Source: Arthrobacter sp. ISL-48
Lineage (GTDB): Bacteria; Actinomycetota; Actinomycetes; Actinomycetales; Micrococcaceae
DNA: 48,893 nt
NCBI RefSeq assembly: GCF_018613805.1
Contig: NZ_JAGGPL010000017.1
Coordinates: forward strand, 1 to 48,893
Direction: 5' to 3'
Positions 9,405 to 20,084 of this stretch are shown here, piece after piece. The notes beneath the pieces are model-generated. The model was not told the DNA's origin. It was given only the letters and a program-made list of their open reading frames with translations, and searched no databases. How positions within the stretch are numbered: position 1 is the first letter of the stretch; every line of letters starts with the position of its first letter. The position numbers and the translations under genes are program-made.

Positions 9405-10156
9405 TCAACGGCTAAGGAAAGCCGGAATGAGGAATTGGGCCTCTTCGGTGGCCATGCGCTCACCGATGGTCGCAGCCTCGCGTGTGCCCACTTCCCCGCG
9501 CGAAAGGCCGCGGCTCTGACGCAGCAGCTTGCGGACATCGCCGAGTGCACCAGGCGCACCGGCAACCCAAGCGGCGACCACCTCTTGAGCGCGGGCAATT
9601 GGGTCTATAACGACTTCTGTAACAAGTCCCTGGCTGAGCGCCTGACTGGTGCTCAATGGCCGCCCGGATAGGGCAAAGGCCAAGGCGCGGTGCAGCCCCA
9701 TGGCCTGCGGCAAGCTGGCGGAGGTGCCACAGTCTGGAGTCAGGCCAATGGAAGGGTAGGCAAACACAAAGCTTGTACCTTCCGCTGCGATGATAACGTC
9801 GGCGACCAGCATGATGCCAAGCCCACCACCGGCAACGGCCCCGTGCACGGCCGCCACCACAGGCTTCTGCAGTGATTCCAGAGCCTGAACAGCCCCATCA
9901 ATTGTGGTCGCAAGCTCAGTCAGGAATTGACCTTGGTCTGAGGACTCCGCGAACGCGGAAATGTCTCCACCGGCACAGAAACGCTTGCCGTTACCGGTCA
10001 GCAAGACCGCCTTGACCGCGTCGTCCTCCGCCAAGCGGCTGACCGCCTCTCCGAGCGCTATGGCTAAGGGCATATTTATTGTGTTGGCTGCCTCCGGGCG
10101 ATTGAGCTGCAGGTGTCCGACGCCACCGGCAATAGTCAGAGTTACTGGCTTTGGCA

Positions 10157-10157
<1 letters not shown>
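9405..10157 (-). CDS. enoyl-CoA hydratase/isomerase family protein
   Basis: Crotonase-fold protein of 250 residues. The oxyanion-hole segments KRFCAGGDISAF and the GAVAGGGLGIMLVADV helix are present. In the usual hydratase positions it has GLTPDCGTS rather than a Glu-rich loop, so an isomerase or another crotonase activity is possible. GGAGGA lies four bases before the ATG at 10157, and the start overlaps the stop of the upstream thiolase by one base (TGATG), a sign of translational coupling. It is the last gene of the tetR-headed block before etfBA. Confidence 0.85.
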
Positions 10158-11329
<1,172 letters not shown>

Positions 11330-11452
11330 GATTCGTTCTCCGTTGCTCTTAAGATGAATTGCTGGTGTGACTATGACGGTGAAGACAAAGGGCACCTTGC
11401 CAGGATGGAAAAGTCACTCTCCCCGGAAGGAGCAGGGACAAAACTTTCGAGT

Positions 11453-12178
11453 TCAAACCCACTGCGTGAAACTGTCCACTGTTTCCCGCGGCGTAACGAG
11501 TGTGTTCACGGGCGCTGACTCGTCTGCGTAGCCAAGGGACATACCGCAAACCAGTGTTTCGTCCGCACCAGCGCCTATGATCGGCATAATGGTCTTCGCG
11601 TAGTAGTTCCATGCCGCCTGAGGGCAAGTGTGCAACCCCCGCGTCCGGGCCATGAGCATGATGTTCTGCAGGAACATGCCGTAATCGATGAGTGATCCTC
11701 GCCCCATGACCCTGTCGACCGTGAAAATCAGTCCCACGGGGGCATCAAAGAAGCGGTAGTTGCGCTGTAGCTGCGCGTGCATCTTGTCTTTCTCTCCCCT
11801 GCCGATGCCAAGAAGGTCATACAAGCTCCATCCGTTCTGACGCCGCCGGTCAATATACGGTGAGACCCACTCTGCCGGGTAGTAGTCGACCTTTTCGCGG
11901 TGTTTTGCTGCGAGGCCGGGGTCAGCGTAGACGGCGTCGTCCACAGCGCACACCTGTTCCACGAGGTTGTCCCGTTGATTGCCCTGCAGCACGTACACCT
12001 TCCACGGCTGCGTATTCGTGCCGGATGCGGCTTGACTAGCTACCCGGAGTATTTCCTGGATGTCGCTTCGGCCAACGGCCTTGTCCGGAAGGAACGCCCG
12101 GCACGAAAAGCGGCTCTCGATGGCGGCCTCAACGCTTGCTGGGTCCTGTACCTCGGCCGTGACGCGTGATGATATCAA
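11453..12178 (-). CDS. nitroreductase-family flavoprotein
   Basis: A 241-residue FMN-dependent nitroreductase-fold protein. The N-terminal motif AIESRFSCRAF and the AASGTNTQPWKVYV segment contact FMN in this family; IIGAGADETLVCGMSLGY is the conserved C-terminal part. The start is TTG at 12178 with AGGAG seven bases upstream. Its position inside a CoA-catabolic operon is unusual. It may act on an unsaturated or conjugated intermediate, recycle flavin, or reduce a nitro compound, and nothing in the sequence decides between these. A hairpin at 12219-12244 separates it from the CoA-transferase gene upstream. Confidence 0.82.
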   Translation of the reverse strand: MISSRVTAEVQDPASVEAAIESRFSCRAFLPDKAVGRSDIQEILRVASQAASGTNTQPWKVYVLQGNQRDNLVEQVCAVDDAVYADPGLAAKHREKVDYYPAEWVSPYIDRRRQNGWSLYDLLGIGRGEKDKMHAQLQRNYRFFDAPVGLIFTVDRVMGRGSLIDYGMFLQNIMLMARTRGLHTCPQAAWNYYAKTIMPIIGAGADETLVCGMSLGYADESAPVNTLVTPRETVDSFTQWV

Positions 12179-12218
12179 CGCAAATCTCCTAGCACCGTCT
12201 AGATTTTCGGTAACTCTT

Positions 12219-12244
12219 CCTGAACGCCCTTATGGGCGTTCAGG
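12219..12244 (-). terminator. hairpin between CoA-transferase and nitroreductase genes
   Basis: Perfect 11-bp stem (CCTGAACGCCC and its complement) with a 4-base loop, 105 bases past the CoA-transferase stop and 41 bases before the nitroreductase start. There is no T-tract. It may terminate transcription partially or act as a stabilising processing site inside the operon. Confidence 0.5.
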
Positions 12245-12348
12245 TGGAAGCTGGCGAGACGGGCCGGTACCGCTCCGGAAGCCGGCCCGATCTGCCACTT
12301 CAGTTGTAGTCTTTTCCCACATTCTTCATCTAAGCGCCGTTTCGGAAC

Positions 12349-13551
12349 TTAGATGGTGCCTGCCTTGCGCAGTCCTGCGATCTGCTCGACCGAGAGGCCT
12401 AATAGTTCGCCCAGGACCTCGTCTGTGTGGAATCCCAGCTCGGGCGCTGGCCGCATCACAGGCGCCGGCGTCCGACTGAACCTAGGCTGCGGTGCGGGCA
12501 TTTTCAGGGGACCGAGCCTTGGATTCTCGACGGTGGCGATGGTGCCCCGTGACTTGTACTGGGGATCGGCCACGATATCCTCGATAGAGTAAATGAGAGA
12601 GTAAGCTAGGCCCTTATCATCGAGAATTCGGCACAGTTCCGGAACCGGCAGAGACTTGATCCAAGCCCCCACGAGTTGATTTATCTCCTCGATGTTGGAG
12701 ATGCGGTTCGCGTGCGTAACGAACCGCTCATCACCGATCAGTTCCGGTATTGCTTCGCATAGTCGGCGGAACATACGGTCCGAGGATACCGTCAGGACGA
12801 TATGGCGCCCATCGATTGTTTCGAAGTGGTCCCCAGGTGCGGCCGCGAAATGCAGGTTCCCCGTGCGTTCCCGCGTGTGGCCGAACTTATCGTAGGCAGT
12901 CACCATCACGTCCGTGAACCGGAAGACCGTTTCAAACAGCGAAAGGTCTATCTGCTGACCTTGTCCGCCGCTGACGTCTCTGTTGTAGAGGGCCACCATC
13001 GTCCCGAAAGCAGCAAGTACTGCTGTCTGATAGTCAGCAATAGCAACACCGACCTTCACTGGAGCCCGGTCGGGGTATCCCGTAGCATTTAGCACCCCGC
13101 CCAGGGCGAGGCCCATCCGGTCATATCCCGCCCGGGGTGCGTAGGGGCCCGTTTGTCCGTACCCGGAGACGCTGAGCATCACCAGTCCGGGGTTCACCTT
13201 CTCTAAATCTCTCCAGGCAAGGTTCCATCGCTCCAAAGTTCCCGGACGAAAATTCTCCACCAGGACATCTGCGCTCTTCACTAACTCTTTGAGGATCCGC
13301 TGGCCCTCGGGTTGACGTAAATCGAGAGTGATCGATTTCTTGTTGCGTCCCTCGACGTTCCACCACAAGCTCTCACCATCGCCCAAGCTCGGGCCGATAT
13401 GACGCAAAGTGTCCCCTTTGCCGGGTTGCTCGACCTTGATCACCTCAGCGCCGAAGTCGGCCATCAGAGTCGCAGCGACAGGACCGGCGACCATGGTGCC
13501 TACATCGATCACTCGTATGCCTGACAACGGCCCTTTGTCATTCAGTTCCAT
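12349..13551 (-). CDS. CaiB/BaiF family (class III) CoA-transferase
   Basis: A 400-residue family III CoA-transferase. It starts GIRVIDVGTMVAGP and has the ENFRPGTLERW and SGYGQTGPYAPRAGYD blocks. The conserved catalytic aspartate lies in VAIADYQT. Members move CoA between carboxylic acids, or racemise alpha-methylacyl-CoAs without transfer. It is the only activating enzyme in the minus-strand block, which has no CoA ligase, so it may load the substrate using a recycled CoA donor. Start at 13551: GAGGA lies nine bases upstream, while the first ATG at 13560 overlaps that site. Confidence 0.88.
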   Translation of the reverse strand: MELNDKGPLSGIRVIDVGTMVAGPVAATLMADFGAEVIKVEQPGKGDTLRHIGPSLGDGESLWWNVEGRNKKSITLDLRQPEGQRILKELVKSADVLVENFRPGTLERWNLAWRDLEKVNPGLVMLSVSGYGQTGPYAPRAGYDRMGLALGGVLNATGYPDRAPVKVGVAIADYQTAVLAAFGTMVALYNRDVSGGQGQQIDLSLFETVFRFTDVMVTAYDKFGHTRERTGNLHFAAAPGDHFETIDGRHIVLTVSSDRMFRRLCEAIPELIGDERFVTHANRISNIEEINQLVGAWIKSLPVPELCRILDDKGLAYSLIYSIEDIVADPQYKSRGTIATVENPRLGPLKMPAPQPRFSRTPAPVMRPAPELGFHTDEVLGELLGLSVEQIAGLRKAGTI

Positions 13552-13614
13552 AGATCTCATTCCTCAAATCATCAATTCGCAGGTGATAGGGCACGGCCCG
13601 GGACGTACCACCGG

Positions 13615-14412
13615 CTATTTCCCCTGGAAATGCGGGGTTCGTTTTTCCCGGAAGGCCGCCAACCCCTCAACACGGTCAGCAGAGTGGCTATAGAGGTTTA
13701 CCAACGCCCGTTCGTAACGCAGTCCGATGTGCGCTGGCTGATCCAGAGAGTCATTCAGGGCCTGCTTCATTTTTGCCAACCCCAAGGGGCTCTTACCGGC
13801 AAGCTTTGTGGCCAACGCCGAAACCTCGTCATTGAGGCTCTCGTCTGGGATCACTTGGCTCACCAGGCCCATCGCCAGCCACTCGCTGGCCGCCGGCATA
13901 TCGCCCGTGAACATCAAATATTTAGCGTTATTGAGGCCGATCTTCCGCGGCAAACGAACCGTTGCTCCCGCCCCAGGGAACATCGCGTAATTCGAATGGG
14001 CGTCCCCGAGGACCGCGGACTCCGCCGCGACAACAACATCGCACGCCAACACCAATTCCAGACCACCAGCGATAGCAATACCGTTAACCGCCGCGATCAC
14101 GGGTTTAGTGCACGCCTCGATCAGATTCGTGAGTTCACCGATTCTCTTTACAAATCGAGCGCCGCTCTCGGGACTACGCTTTGCGCTGTCCTTGAGATCC
14201 GCCCCCGCGCAGAAAGCCCTACCCGTACCAGTGAGGACAATGACCCGCACCTCTGGATCTTCCTCAGCGTCCAGTATGATCCGGGTCAGATCATCCACCA
14301 TCGACGCGGTGAGCGCATTCAACGCCTGCGGCCGGTTTAGCCTGAGCCACAGAACGTGCTCGCTCTGATGCAGTTGAAGTTCGTCCGTCTCCGTTGACAG
14401 CTCTATTGACAT
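13615..14412 (-). CDS. enoyl-CoA hydratase
   Basis: Crotonase-fold enzyme of 265 residues with GRAFCAGADLKD (oxyanion hole, about residues 65-76), GIAIAGGLELVLACD and FPGAGATVRLPRKIG. It is expected to hydrate a trans-2-enoyl-CoA made by the acyl-CoA dehydrogenase pair immediately upstream. AGAAGGG precedes the ATG. It lies 181 bases after the dehydrogenase gene and 63 bases before the CoA-transferase gene, within the tetR-headed block. It is a paralogue of the gene at 9405; the two are clearly different in sequence and probably act at different steps. Confidence 0.9.
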   Translation of the reverse strand: MSIELSTETDELQLHQSEHVLWLRLNRPQALNALTASMVDDLTRIILDAEEDPEVRVIVLTGTGRAFCAGADLKDSAKRSPESGARFVKRIGELTNLIEACTKPVIAAVNGIAIAGGLELVLACDVVVAAESAVLGDAHSNYAMFPGAGATVRLPRKIGLNNAKYLMFTGDMPAASEWLAMGLVSQVIPDESLNDEVSALATKLAGKSPLGLAKMKQALNDSLDQPAHIGLRYERALVNLYSHSADRVEGLAAFREKRTPHFQGK

Positions 14413-14592
14413 TCTTTTGCCCTTCTATTTTAACTACTTTGTTTTCTTGCCCGGGCACTCCATCGGCGCGAGCCCGTTGGGTACGCTGAATCTTTCGGAC
14501 ATCAAGTTGTTGACGTCGACCCTACTTTTCGGTTGAGGACAGCGAAGGAACCGCGACGCCTGGACAGTCCCTGTACCGTCGCAAAGCGCCCC

Positions 14593-15738
14593 TCATCGAA
14601 GTCCCAACCCCTTCGCAACGATGCTGCGCAGCACCTCTTTGGTACCGCCGCGGATCGTGCAGGAGGGCGCGTTCAAGACCACATATGCCAAAGCCGCCCG
14701 GTACGAGTCAGCGGCGTGCGGATCTGGCTCGGCTTGCAGCGCGAGCCGCAGGATCTCCGGAATCTCTTGCTCGAAGCAGGTGCCCAGGTCTTTAACCAAC
14801 GCGGCGTGCAGTGCGGCATCCTGACCATCAGCGATCATCGTCGCCACACTGCGCGACATCCGCCGCAGCGTGACGAGGTGGGCCACCAGGCGTCCGAGTG
14901 CTCTAGTGCCCACAGCAGACGGTTGACTCTTCAGGACGCGGACGAATTCTTCCAAGACACTCAGATGCGACAGGAAGCGCTCCGGACCGCTGCGTTCGAA
15001 CGCCAGCTCACTCGTTACCTGTTTCCATCCATCACCCTCGACGCCGATGAGCGCCTCGTCGGGGAGAAAAGCGTCCTGCAGATGCACCTCGTTGAAGTCC
15101 TCAACTCCAGCAATGTTAACGATCGGCCTACACACAATTCCGGGCGTCTTCATGTCGACCAGGAATTGGCTCAACCCAGCGTGGCGTTCCTGGCTTGACG
15201 GCGAGGTGCGGCAGAGCAAGATCATATAGTGGCTGCGGTGCGCATTCGTGGTCCAAATTTTCGCCCCATTTACGAGCCAGCCTCCGTCCACCTTCGTGGC
15301 GCGGGTGCGAACAGAAGCCAGGTCCGATCCGGAGTCGGGCTCGCTCATTCCGATGCAGAAGTAAGACTTGCCGGCGGCGATGCCCGGCAGGATTTCCTCA
15401 CGCTGCCGCTCGCTGCCAAAGCGCAAAAGCAGTTGGCCGCTCTGGCGGTCGGCTACAGAGTGCGCGCTGATCGGAGCCCGGGCCGCGAGTAGCTCCTCCA
15501 GAACCGCATAGCGTTCGACGAGGCCGTAGCCTCCACCGCCATAGCTCTTGGGAAAGCCCATCCCGATCCAACCGCGCGCACCGAGCGCCTCGCTGAATTC
15601 AGGGTCGAAGCCACCAAAAGCGCTGGCTGCATGTGGATCACCCCGCCAATCAAAGTCGTCGAGGAACTCGCGTACTTCTGTTCGCAGACGCTCACCGACC
15701 TCCGACTGCCGCGGTCGCGGAAAGGACAGGTTGCTCAT
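14593..15738 (-). CDS. acyl-CoA dehydrogenase, alpha-type partner
   Basis: A 381-residue flavin dehydrogenase with the middle-domain motif GMSEPDSGSDLASVRT and the FAD-contact stretch NGAKIWTTNAHRSHY (about residues 130-175), plus the C-terminal IRGGTKEVLRSIVAKGLG. The usual YEGT glutamate at the C-terminus is replaced by RGGT. It overlaps the preceding dehydrogenase gene by four bases (ATGA). Such overlapping pairs are known in actinobacterial sterol catabolism to make alpha2beta2 heterotetramers (FadE28-FadE29, ChsE1-ChsE2), and the same assembly is inferred here. Electrons would go to EtfAB. Any resemblance in substrate to sterol side chains is unproven. Confidence 0.88.
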   Translation of the reverse strand: MSNLSFPRPRQSEVGERLRTEVREFLDDFDWRGDPHAASAFGGFDPEFSEALGARGWIGMGFPKSYGGGGYGLVERYAVLEELLAARAPISAHSVADRQSGQLLLRFGSERQREEILPGIAAGKSYFCIGMSEPDSGSDLASVRTRATKVDGGWLVNGAKIWTTNAHRSHYMILLCRTSPSSQERHAGLSQFLVDMKTPGIVCRPIVNIAGVEDFNEVHLQDAFLPDEALIGVEGDGWKQVTSELAFERSGPERFLSHLSVLEEFVRVLKSQPSAVGTRALGRLVAHLVTLRRMSRSVATMIADGQDAALHAALVKDLGTCFEQEIPEILRLALQAEPDPHAADSYRAALAYVVLNAPSCTIRGGTKEVLRSIVAKGLGLR

Positions 15739-16805
15739 CGCGTCGCTCCTATGTCGAGGCTGCTCCTCGTCGGCGCAAGCGTGCGCCAGAGGGTCTTCTC
15801 CGATTCATTGCCCAGAATGCTTTCCCCGATTACGTCAGCCCAGAACGCTTCACTGCCGTATTCGTCCCGCCAGGACCAAAGCCGTTTCGTGAAGCGGTGC
15901 AATTCGTGTTCCTCAGTGAAGCCAATAGCCCCGAATACCTGGTGTGAGATCGCAGCGGCTTCTCCGGCGGATTCCCCAGTGCGGATCTTTGCACTGGCCA
16001 CTGCAACGCTGCGCATGAGTGACTCGTCCTCGCCAACGATCCAGACATCAATCGCCTCGCTGCCGGCTTCGGTTGCTGCCCGCGCGGCTGCTGCCTGCGT
16101 GGCAAGTACGGCAATGCTCTGCTGAACCGCCTGAAACTTGCCAATCGGCCTGCCGAATTGGACCCGCATATTGGCGTAATCCACGGTCAGGTCCAAAGCG
16201 CGTTCGATGGCACCCGCCATCTGAGCACTGCGCATGACTGCAGCGATCGCCAGCACCGAATTGGACTCAAACGGTGCGGGCACCACGGCAAGTGGGGCGA
16301 CGCCTTCGAGGGTCATGTCATCCCGCGGCTCCCCCGCGAGGTTCTGGCCCGGCGTAACTGAGACGCCGGACGCACGGCGGGATACCACGATCAGCTGTGG
16401 AGCCGGGCCCTCACTGATGAACGCGACGTGCGTGCAGGCGCTGCCCCAAGGCACACGCACGAGAGCCCCGTCGACATGCCACTCGTCGCCAGATCGACTG
16501 AGTCGAACCGGTTCCAAAGGCGCAGAAAACGCAATTGTCGGCAGCTCTGCGTCTTCAATGCCCGCAAGGTCCAGGAGCCAATGCCCAATCATGGCTTCGG
16601 CCAACGGCACGGCGGCTGCATGCTTGCCAGCGATCCCCAGGAGCTCGCAGGCAATCGCCCAGCTCACTCCGACGCCGCCCTTACTCTCAGGCACCAAAGC
16701 CTTATCAATTCCTACGCTCCGGAGAACCTCCCAAAGGTCAGGGGGTCCATCGGCGAAAATGCTCTCCGCCGTTTGGTGGAGCATCTCTCGAGTTTCATCA
16801 TCCAT
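15735..16805 (-). CDS. acyl-CoA dehydrogenase, beta-type partner
   Basis: A 356-residue acyl-CoA dehydrogenase homologue that is shorter at the N-terminus. It carries MRVQFGRPIGKFQAVQQSIA (about residues 210-229) and the C-terminal HQVFGAIGFTEEHELHRFTK, both standard for the family. The middle domain is reduced and lacks the SEPDSGSD-type motif of its partner, as expected for the helper subunit of a heteromeric enzyme. Its start overlaps the end of tetR by eight bases and its end overlaps the alpha gene by four, so the three are translated together. Confidence 0.85.
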   Translation of the reverse strand: MDDETREMLHQTAESIFADGPPDLWEVLRSVGIDKALVPESKGGVGVSWAIACELLGIAGKHAAAVPLAEAMIGHWLLDLAGIEDAELPTIAFSAPLEPVRLSRSGDEWHVDGALVRVPWGSACTHVAFISEGPAPQLIVVSRRASGVSVTPGQNLAGEPRDDMTLEGVAPLAVVPAPFESNSVLAIAAVMRSAQMAGAIERALDLTVDYANMRVQFGRPIGKFQAVQQSIAVLATQAAAARAATEAGSEAIDVWIVGEDESLMRSVAVASAKIRTGESAGEAAAISHQVFGAIGFTEEHELHRFTKRLWSWRDEYGSEAFWADVIGESILGNESEKTLWRTLAPTRSSLDIGATR

Positions 16806-17580
16806 CGTTTGCTCCTTCCTTCTTTTCGCGTTCGGTGGGAGCCGCGAATGTATATTCGACCAATTGCACTACCTGATCCTTGATTCCACGTATGTCTGCA
16901 GCCGAGCCTTGTATAAGCCGTTGCGACGCAAGGCCACGGAGGGCACCCACAACGAACTCAGCCCCGAGCGCTGGGTTGATATCGCGGCGCACCTCGCCCT
17001 GCTCAATTCCTATGCGCAGGTTGTCCTCCAGCCACGCAAACATTTCACGGTTATACACAGCTACTACTTCGGCGGTCTCCGAGTTTTCAAGCAACGACTC
17101 CGCCAGCAGCAATAGGAGGGTTCGCGTGTTTGTCCACTTCGGATCGCTACGCCCCAGGTATACGCGGACATAGCCGAGAACCGCCTGCAGACCGGCAGGG
17201 GGCGTTGGCGCAGCTTGCATTTCCTGGGCGAACGATCGATTGATGTGCAGGGTTAGGGCACGTAACAGCGCGCCCTTGCTGCCGAAGTGATGAGCAGCCT
17301 GACCCCGGCTGTAACCAGCCGTGAGGCCGACCTCCGCAAGGGTCATTCCCACCCAACCTTTGCGCGAAAGCAGTGTCCGCGCAGCCGCAAGAAGTCTCGT
17401 CTCGGCTTCCTCACGTCGCTCTTGCTGAGTGCGTCGCTGCGGCGCCGACGTCTGGGCTTCCCTGCTTGCTACCTGCTTACTCACCCGGACAGTCTGCCGC
17501 TGCATTTCGGTCGCTTCTTGAACAGCCCAAATGGGTGAAGGCCATCCCGTTGCTTCTTCGACTGCTTGCCCTTTGTCCAC
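16798..17580 (-). CDS. TetR-family transcriptional regulator of the catabolic block
   Basis: A 260-residue regulator. The TetR helix-turn-helix spans roughly residues 60-105 (LLAAARTLLSRKGWVGMTLA, then AGYSRGQAAHHFGSKGALL). The remainder is the alpha-helical ligand and dimer domain. It has an unusually long N-terminal extension of about 50 residues, but the GTG start at 17580 is well supported by AAAGGAG six bases upstream. It heads the operon, overlaps the next gene, and has a palindromic operator 35 bases upstream that recurs at two other promoters, so it probably represses itself and those genes. The effector is probably a CoA-thioester intermediate (inference). Confidence 0.88.
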   Translation of the reverse strand: MDKGQAVEEATGWPSPIWAVQEATEMQRQTVRVSKQVASREAQTSAPQRRTQQERREEAETRLLAAARTLLSRKGWVGMTLAEVGLTAGYSRGQAAHHFGSKGALLRALTLHINRSFAQEMQAAPTPPAGLQAVLGYVRVYLGRSDPKWTNTRTLLLLLAESLLENSETAEVVAVYNREMFAWLEDNLRIGIEQGEVRRDINPALGAEFVVGALRGLASQRLIQGSAADIRGIKDQVVQLVEYTFAAPTEREKKEGANDG

Positions 17581-17614
17581 GTCTTACTCCTTTGAACGCT
17601 CTCGTAGCCTAACA

Positions 17615-17636
17615 ACTTACTGGTCAGCAATCAAGA
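17615..17636. promoter_or_regulatory. putative TetR operator, copy 3 (autoregulatory)
   Basis: Core TTACTGGTCAGCAATCAA, identical to the copy at 1538 except at the outer edge, located 35 bases upstream of the tetR GTG start. Its position next to a tetR gene is what suggests which protein reads all three copies. Confidence 0.75.
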
Positions 17637-17869
17637 ACTTGTTTGTCGATTATCAATCAAAGGTGAATCTAGCAGCTCGCTGCCAGTATGCGGGCACGAC
17701 AGCAGCGCACCCGATGGGATGGACATTGTGGAACTGGCAGCGGGGCCCACAAGGGCGTAGCCACCGCCGACGACCCATTGTCTGCAGGCCACGCGGATCA
17801 ACTCAAGGTAATAATGAGCCCGACGGCGATTCACAGGCCCTAAGGCCAAGACTCGCCCCACGTTAGGAC

Positions 17870-20023
17870 CTATCGCTTATCCAGGTGAAAGGGCTTGCCG
17901 TTGACTCGCTCTGAGGCACCCGTTCGGTCCAGGTACGGGGTGATGCCGCCCAAGTGCAGCGGCCAGCCGGCGCCGGCCATCATGCACAGGTCCACGTCCT
18001 CCGCGGAAGCGACCACTCCCTCGTCAAGCAGCAGCCCGATCTCTTGTGCCAAGGCGTCCTGGACCCGGTCGAGTAGTTGTTCCGAGGTGGCCGGGCAGTG
18101 AGCGAATTCCAGGAGGTCCATAGTGGACTGTGGGATATGCGGGTTGCCGTCGTGTCCAGCGGTCCAGAGCGAGGTCATGCCGTGGTCGATAAGTCTTTGT
18201 AGATTGGTAGAGATGGGGAACCGGTCACCGAAGGCGTTATGGAGAGATTCGATGACATGCTGTGCGACTGGAAGACCGATCATGGCCAACAGCGTGAACG
18301 GGGTCATTGGCAGGCCCATGGGCTTGAGTGCCTCGTCCGCGATCTCAGCAGGGGTCCCCTCATCAAAGGCCTTTAGGACCTCCGCCATCGAACGCAGCAG
18401 CACGCGGTTGACAACGAAGGCCGGCGCATCAAGGACGAGGACCGTAGTCTTCTTTAGCGCGCTGCCGAGAACAAACGCGGTGGCCAGGACTTCCTCGCTG
18501 GTCTTGGAGGTCCGTACGATCTCCAACAAGGGCATAGCGGCCACCGGGTTGAAAAAGTGAAATCCGATAACGCGTTCCGGGTGCAGGAGATCTGCGGCCA
18601 TCTCGGTCACCAGCAGCGAGGACGTGTTGGTGGCAAGAATGCACTTCTCGGAAACGACGGACTCAACTTCTGCCAGGACCTGCTTCTTGATTGAAAGTTC
18701 TTCAAAAACCGCCTCAATCACGAAGTCAGCGTCGGCAAAGGCGGTCGTGGACACAGAGCCGCTAATAAGGGTTTTGAGGCGATCGGCCTCGTCCAGGGAG
18801 ATGCGTCTCCGTGTGAACAGCTTGTCCACCTGGGCGTGGGCGTGACCTACGCCTCTATCCACGCGGCTTTGGTCGATGTCCGTCATCACAACGGGCACCT
18901 GCAGCTGTCGGGCAAACAGCAGGGCCAGCTGGCTGGCCATCAGGCCTGCGCCGACAACTCCGACCGTGTTGATCGGGCGGGCCAGCGCGGGATCGGGTGC
19001 GCCTGACGGGTTCTTGGCCCTACGCTGTAGAAGTTCAAGAAACGCGTACACGGAATCCTTGAACTGCGGCGTCAAGATCAGTTCACCGAGTGCGTCGACT
19101 TCCAACTCTGCGGATTGCGCCTGGTCCAGGCTCCTGCCCAGTTCGAGCAGATCCAGCAGACGAGCAGGGGCAGGTGCGGCATTGGACGTCTTGGACTCAA
19201 CGATGGCCCGGCCCGCGGCCACGGCCGCGTCCCACTCTTCCGGAGACGAGCCGGCAATCGATGCCCGTCTTTGGTCAAGTTCTTGCCGGTGTGCCTCATC
19301 GGTGATAATCCGATCCGCCCAGGCCAGGGACTGACTCAGGAAATCGGGACTGTGGAAATCGGGACTGTCGAAAACAGTGTCTGCAATTCCAAGCTCATAT
19401 GCTGACCTGCCGTCAAGAACCTTGTTGTTAGCCAGCGGGCTCTCGATCATTACCTTCACCGCATTAGCGGGCCCGATGAGCCGAGGAAGTCTGTACACTC
19501 CGCCCCAGCCGGGCACCAGGCCGAGGTAGGCCTCGGGCAGGGAGATCCCTTTCGCATCCGTTGAGACTGTTCGGTAGCGGGCTGCCAACGCGACTTCGAG
19601 CCCGCCGCCTATGGCCGCACCATTGATGAAGGCGAAGGTTGGAACGTCCATAGCTGCGAGTGCGCCAAACACCTGATGACCCAGGCGCGCAATATCTCGG
19701 GCCGCCCCCATGTCCTTCACGTCTATCAGGGCCTTCAAGTCTGCGCCGGCCACGAAAAAGCGTTTCACACCGGTAATGCCAACGCCGGCCACGCGCCCGG
19801 ACTCGACTCGCTTCGCGACTTCTACAAGGATCTCCTGGAGTGCCTGCAGCGACTCAGTGCTAAAGGTGGCGGGCTTGCCCTCTCCCCCGGTAAGAGTGAT
19901 CAGCGCGAAGGTGCCTGCCCGAGGCAGTTGGACTTCTGTCAGTTGTGCATAGGAAGCGAGGCCGCTTACAGCGCGTGCCTCAGGATCACCGGATTGAGTT
20001 TCTGTGCGAAACGGGTCTGTCAT
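17870..20023 (-). CDS. fadB: FadB/FadJ-type bifunctional enoyl-CoA hydratase / 3-hydroxyacyl-CoA dehydrogenase
   Basis: A 717-residue fusion. Residues 1-290 form a crotonase domain (RFFVAGADLKAL, FINGAAIGGGLEVALAARY, GLVPGWGGVYRLPRL). From about 355 there is an NAD-binding domain (VGVVGAGLMASQLALLFARQ), then the dehydrogenase domain with GFHFFNPVAAMPLLEIV and a tandem C-terminal helical domain. It hydrates enoyl-CoA and oxidises the 3-hydroxyacyl-CoA with NAD. AAGGA lies seven bases before the ATG. A MarR-type operator lies at 20259-20275, and a 240-base leader with three hairpins separates it from the start. Its partner thiolase is not adjacent; the gene at 10157 may serve. Confidence 0.93.
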   Translation of the reverse strand: MTDPFRTETQSGDPEARAVSGLASYAQLTEVQLPRAGTFALITLTGGEGKPATFSTESLQALQEILVEVAKRVESGRVAGVGITGVKRFFVAGADLKALIDVKDMGAARDIARLGHQVFGALAAMDVPTFAFINGAAIGGGLEVALAARYRTVSTDAKGISLPEAYLGLVPGWGGVYRLPRLIGPANAVKVMIESPLANNKVLDGRSAYELGIADTVFDSPDFHSPDFLSQSLAWADRIITDEAHRQELDQRRASIAGSSPEEWDAAVAAGRAIVESKTSNAAPAPARLLDLLELGRSLDQAQSAELEVDALGELILTPQFKDSVYAFLELLQRRAKNPSGAPDPALARPINTVGVVGAGLMASQLALLFARQLQVPVVMTDIDQSRVDRGVGHAHAQVDKLFTRRRISLDEADRLKTLISGSVSTTAFADADFVIEAVFEELSIKKQVLAEVESVVSEKCILATNTSSLLVTEMAADLLHPERVIGFHFFNPVAAMPLLEIVRTSKTSEEVLATAFVLGSALKKTTVLVLDAPAFVVNRVLLRSMAEVLKAFDEGTPAEIADEALKPMGLPMTPFTLLAMIGLPVAQHVIESLHNAFGDRFPISTNLQRLIDHGMTSLWTAGHDGNPHIPQSTMDLLEFAHCPATSEQLLDRVQDALAQEIGLLLDEGVVASAEDVDLCMMAGAGWPLHLGGITPYLDRTGASERVNGKPFHLDKR

Positions 20024-20084
20024 GGGTCATTCCTTAGTCGAGGGAATCAGTAGCGGTAGCGGCGGTCCGACACTGTTAGATCGG

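Noticed and set aside
14504..14520. AAGTTGTTGACGTCGAC as a further MarR-type site
   Set aside because: Only one half resembles the etfBA palindrome and the second arm does not match.
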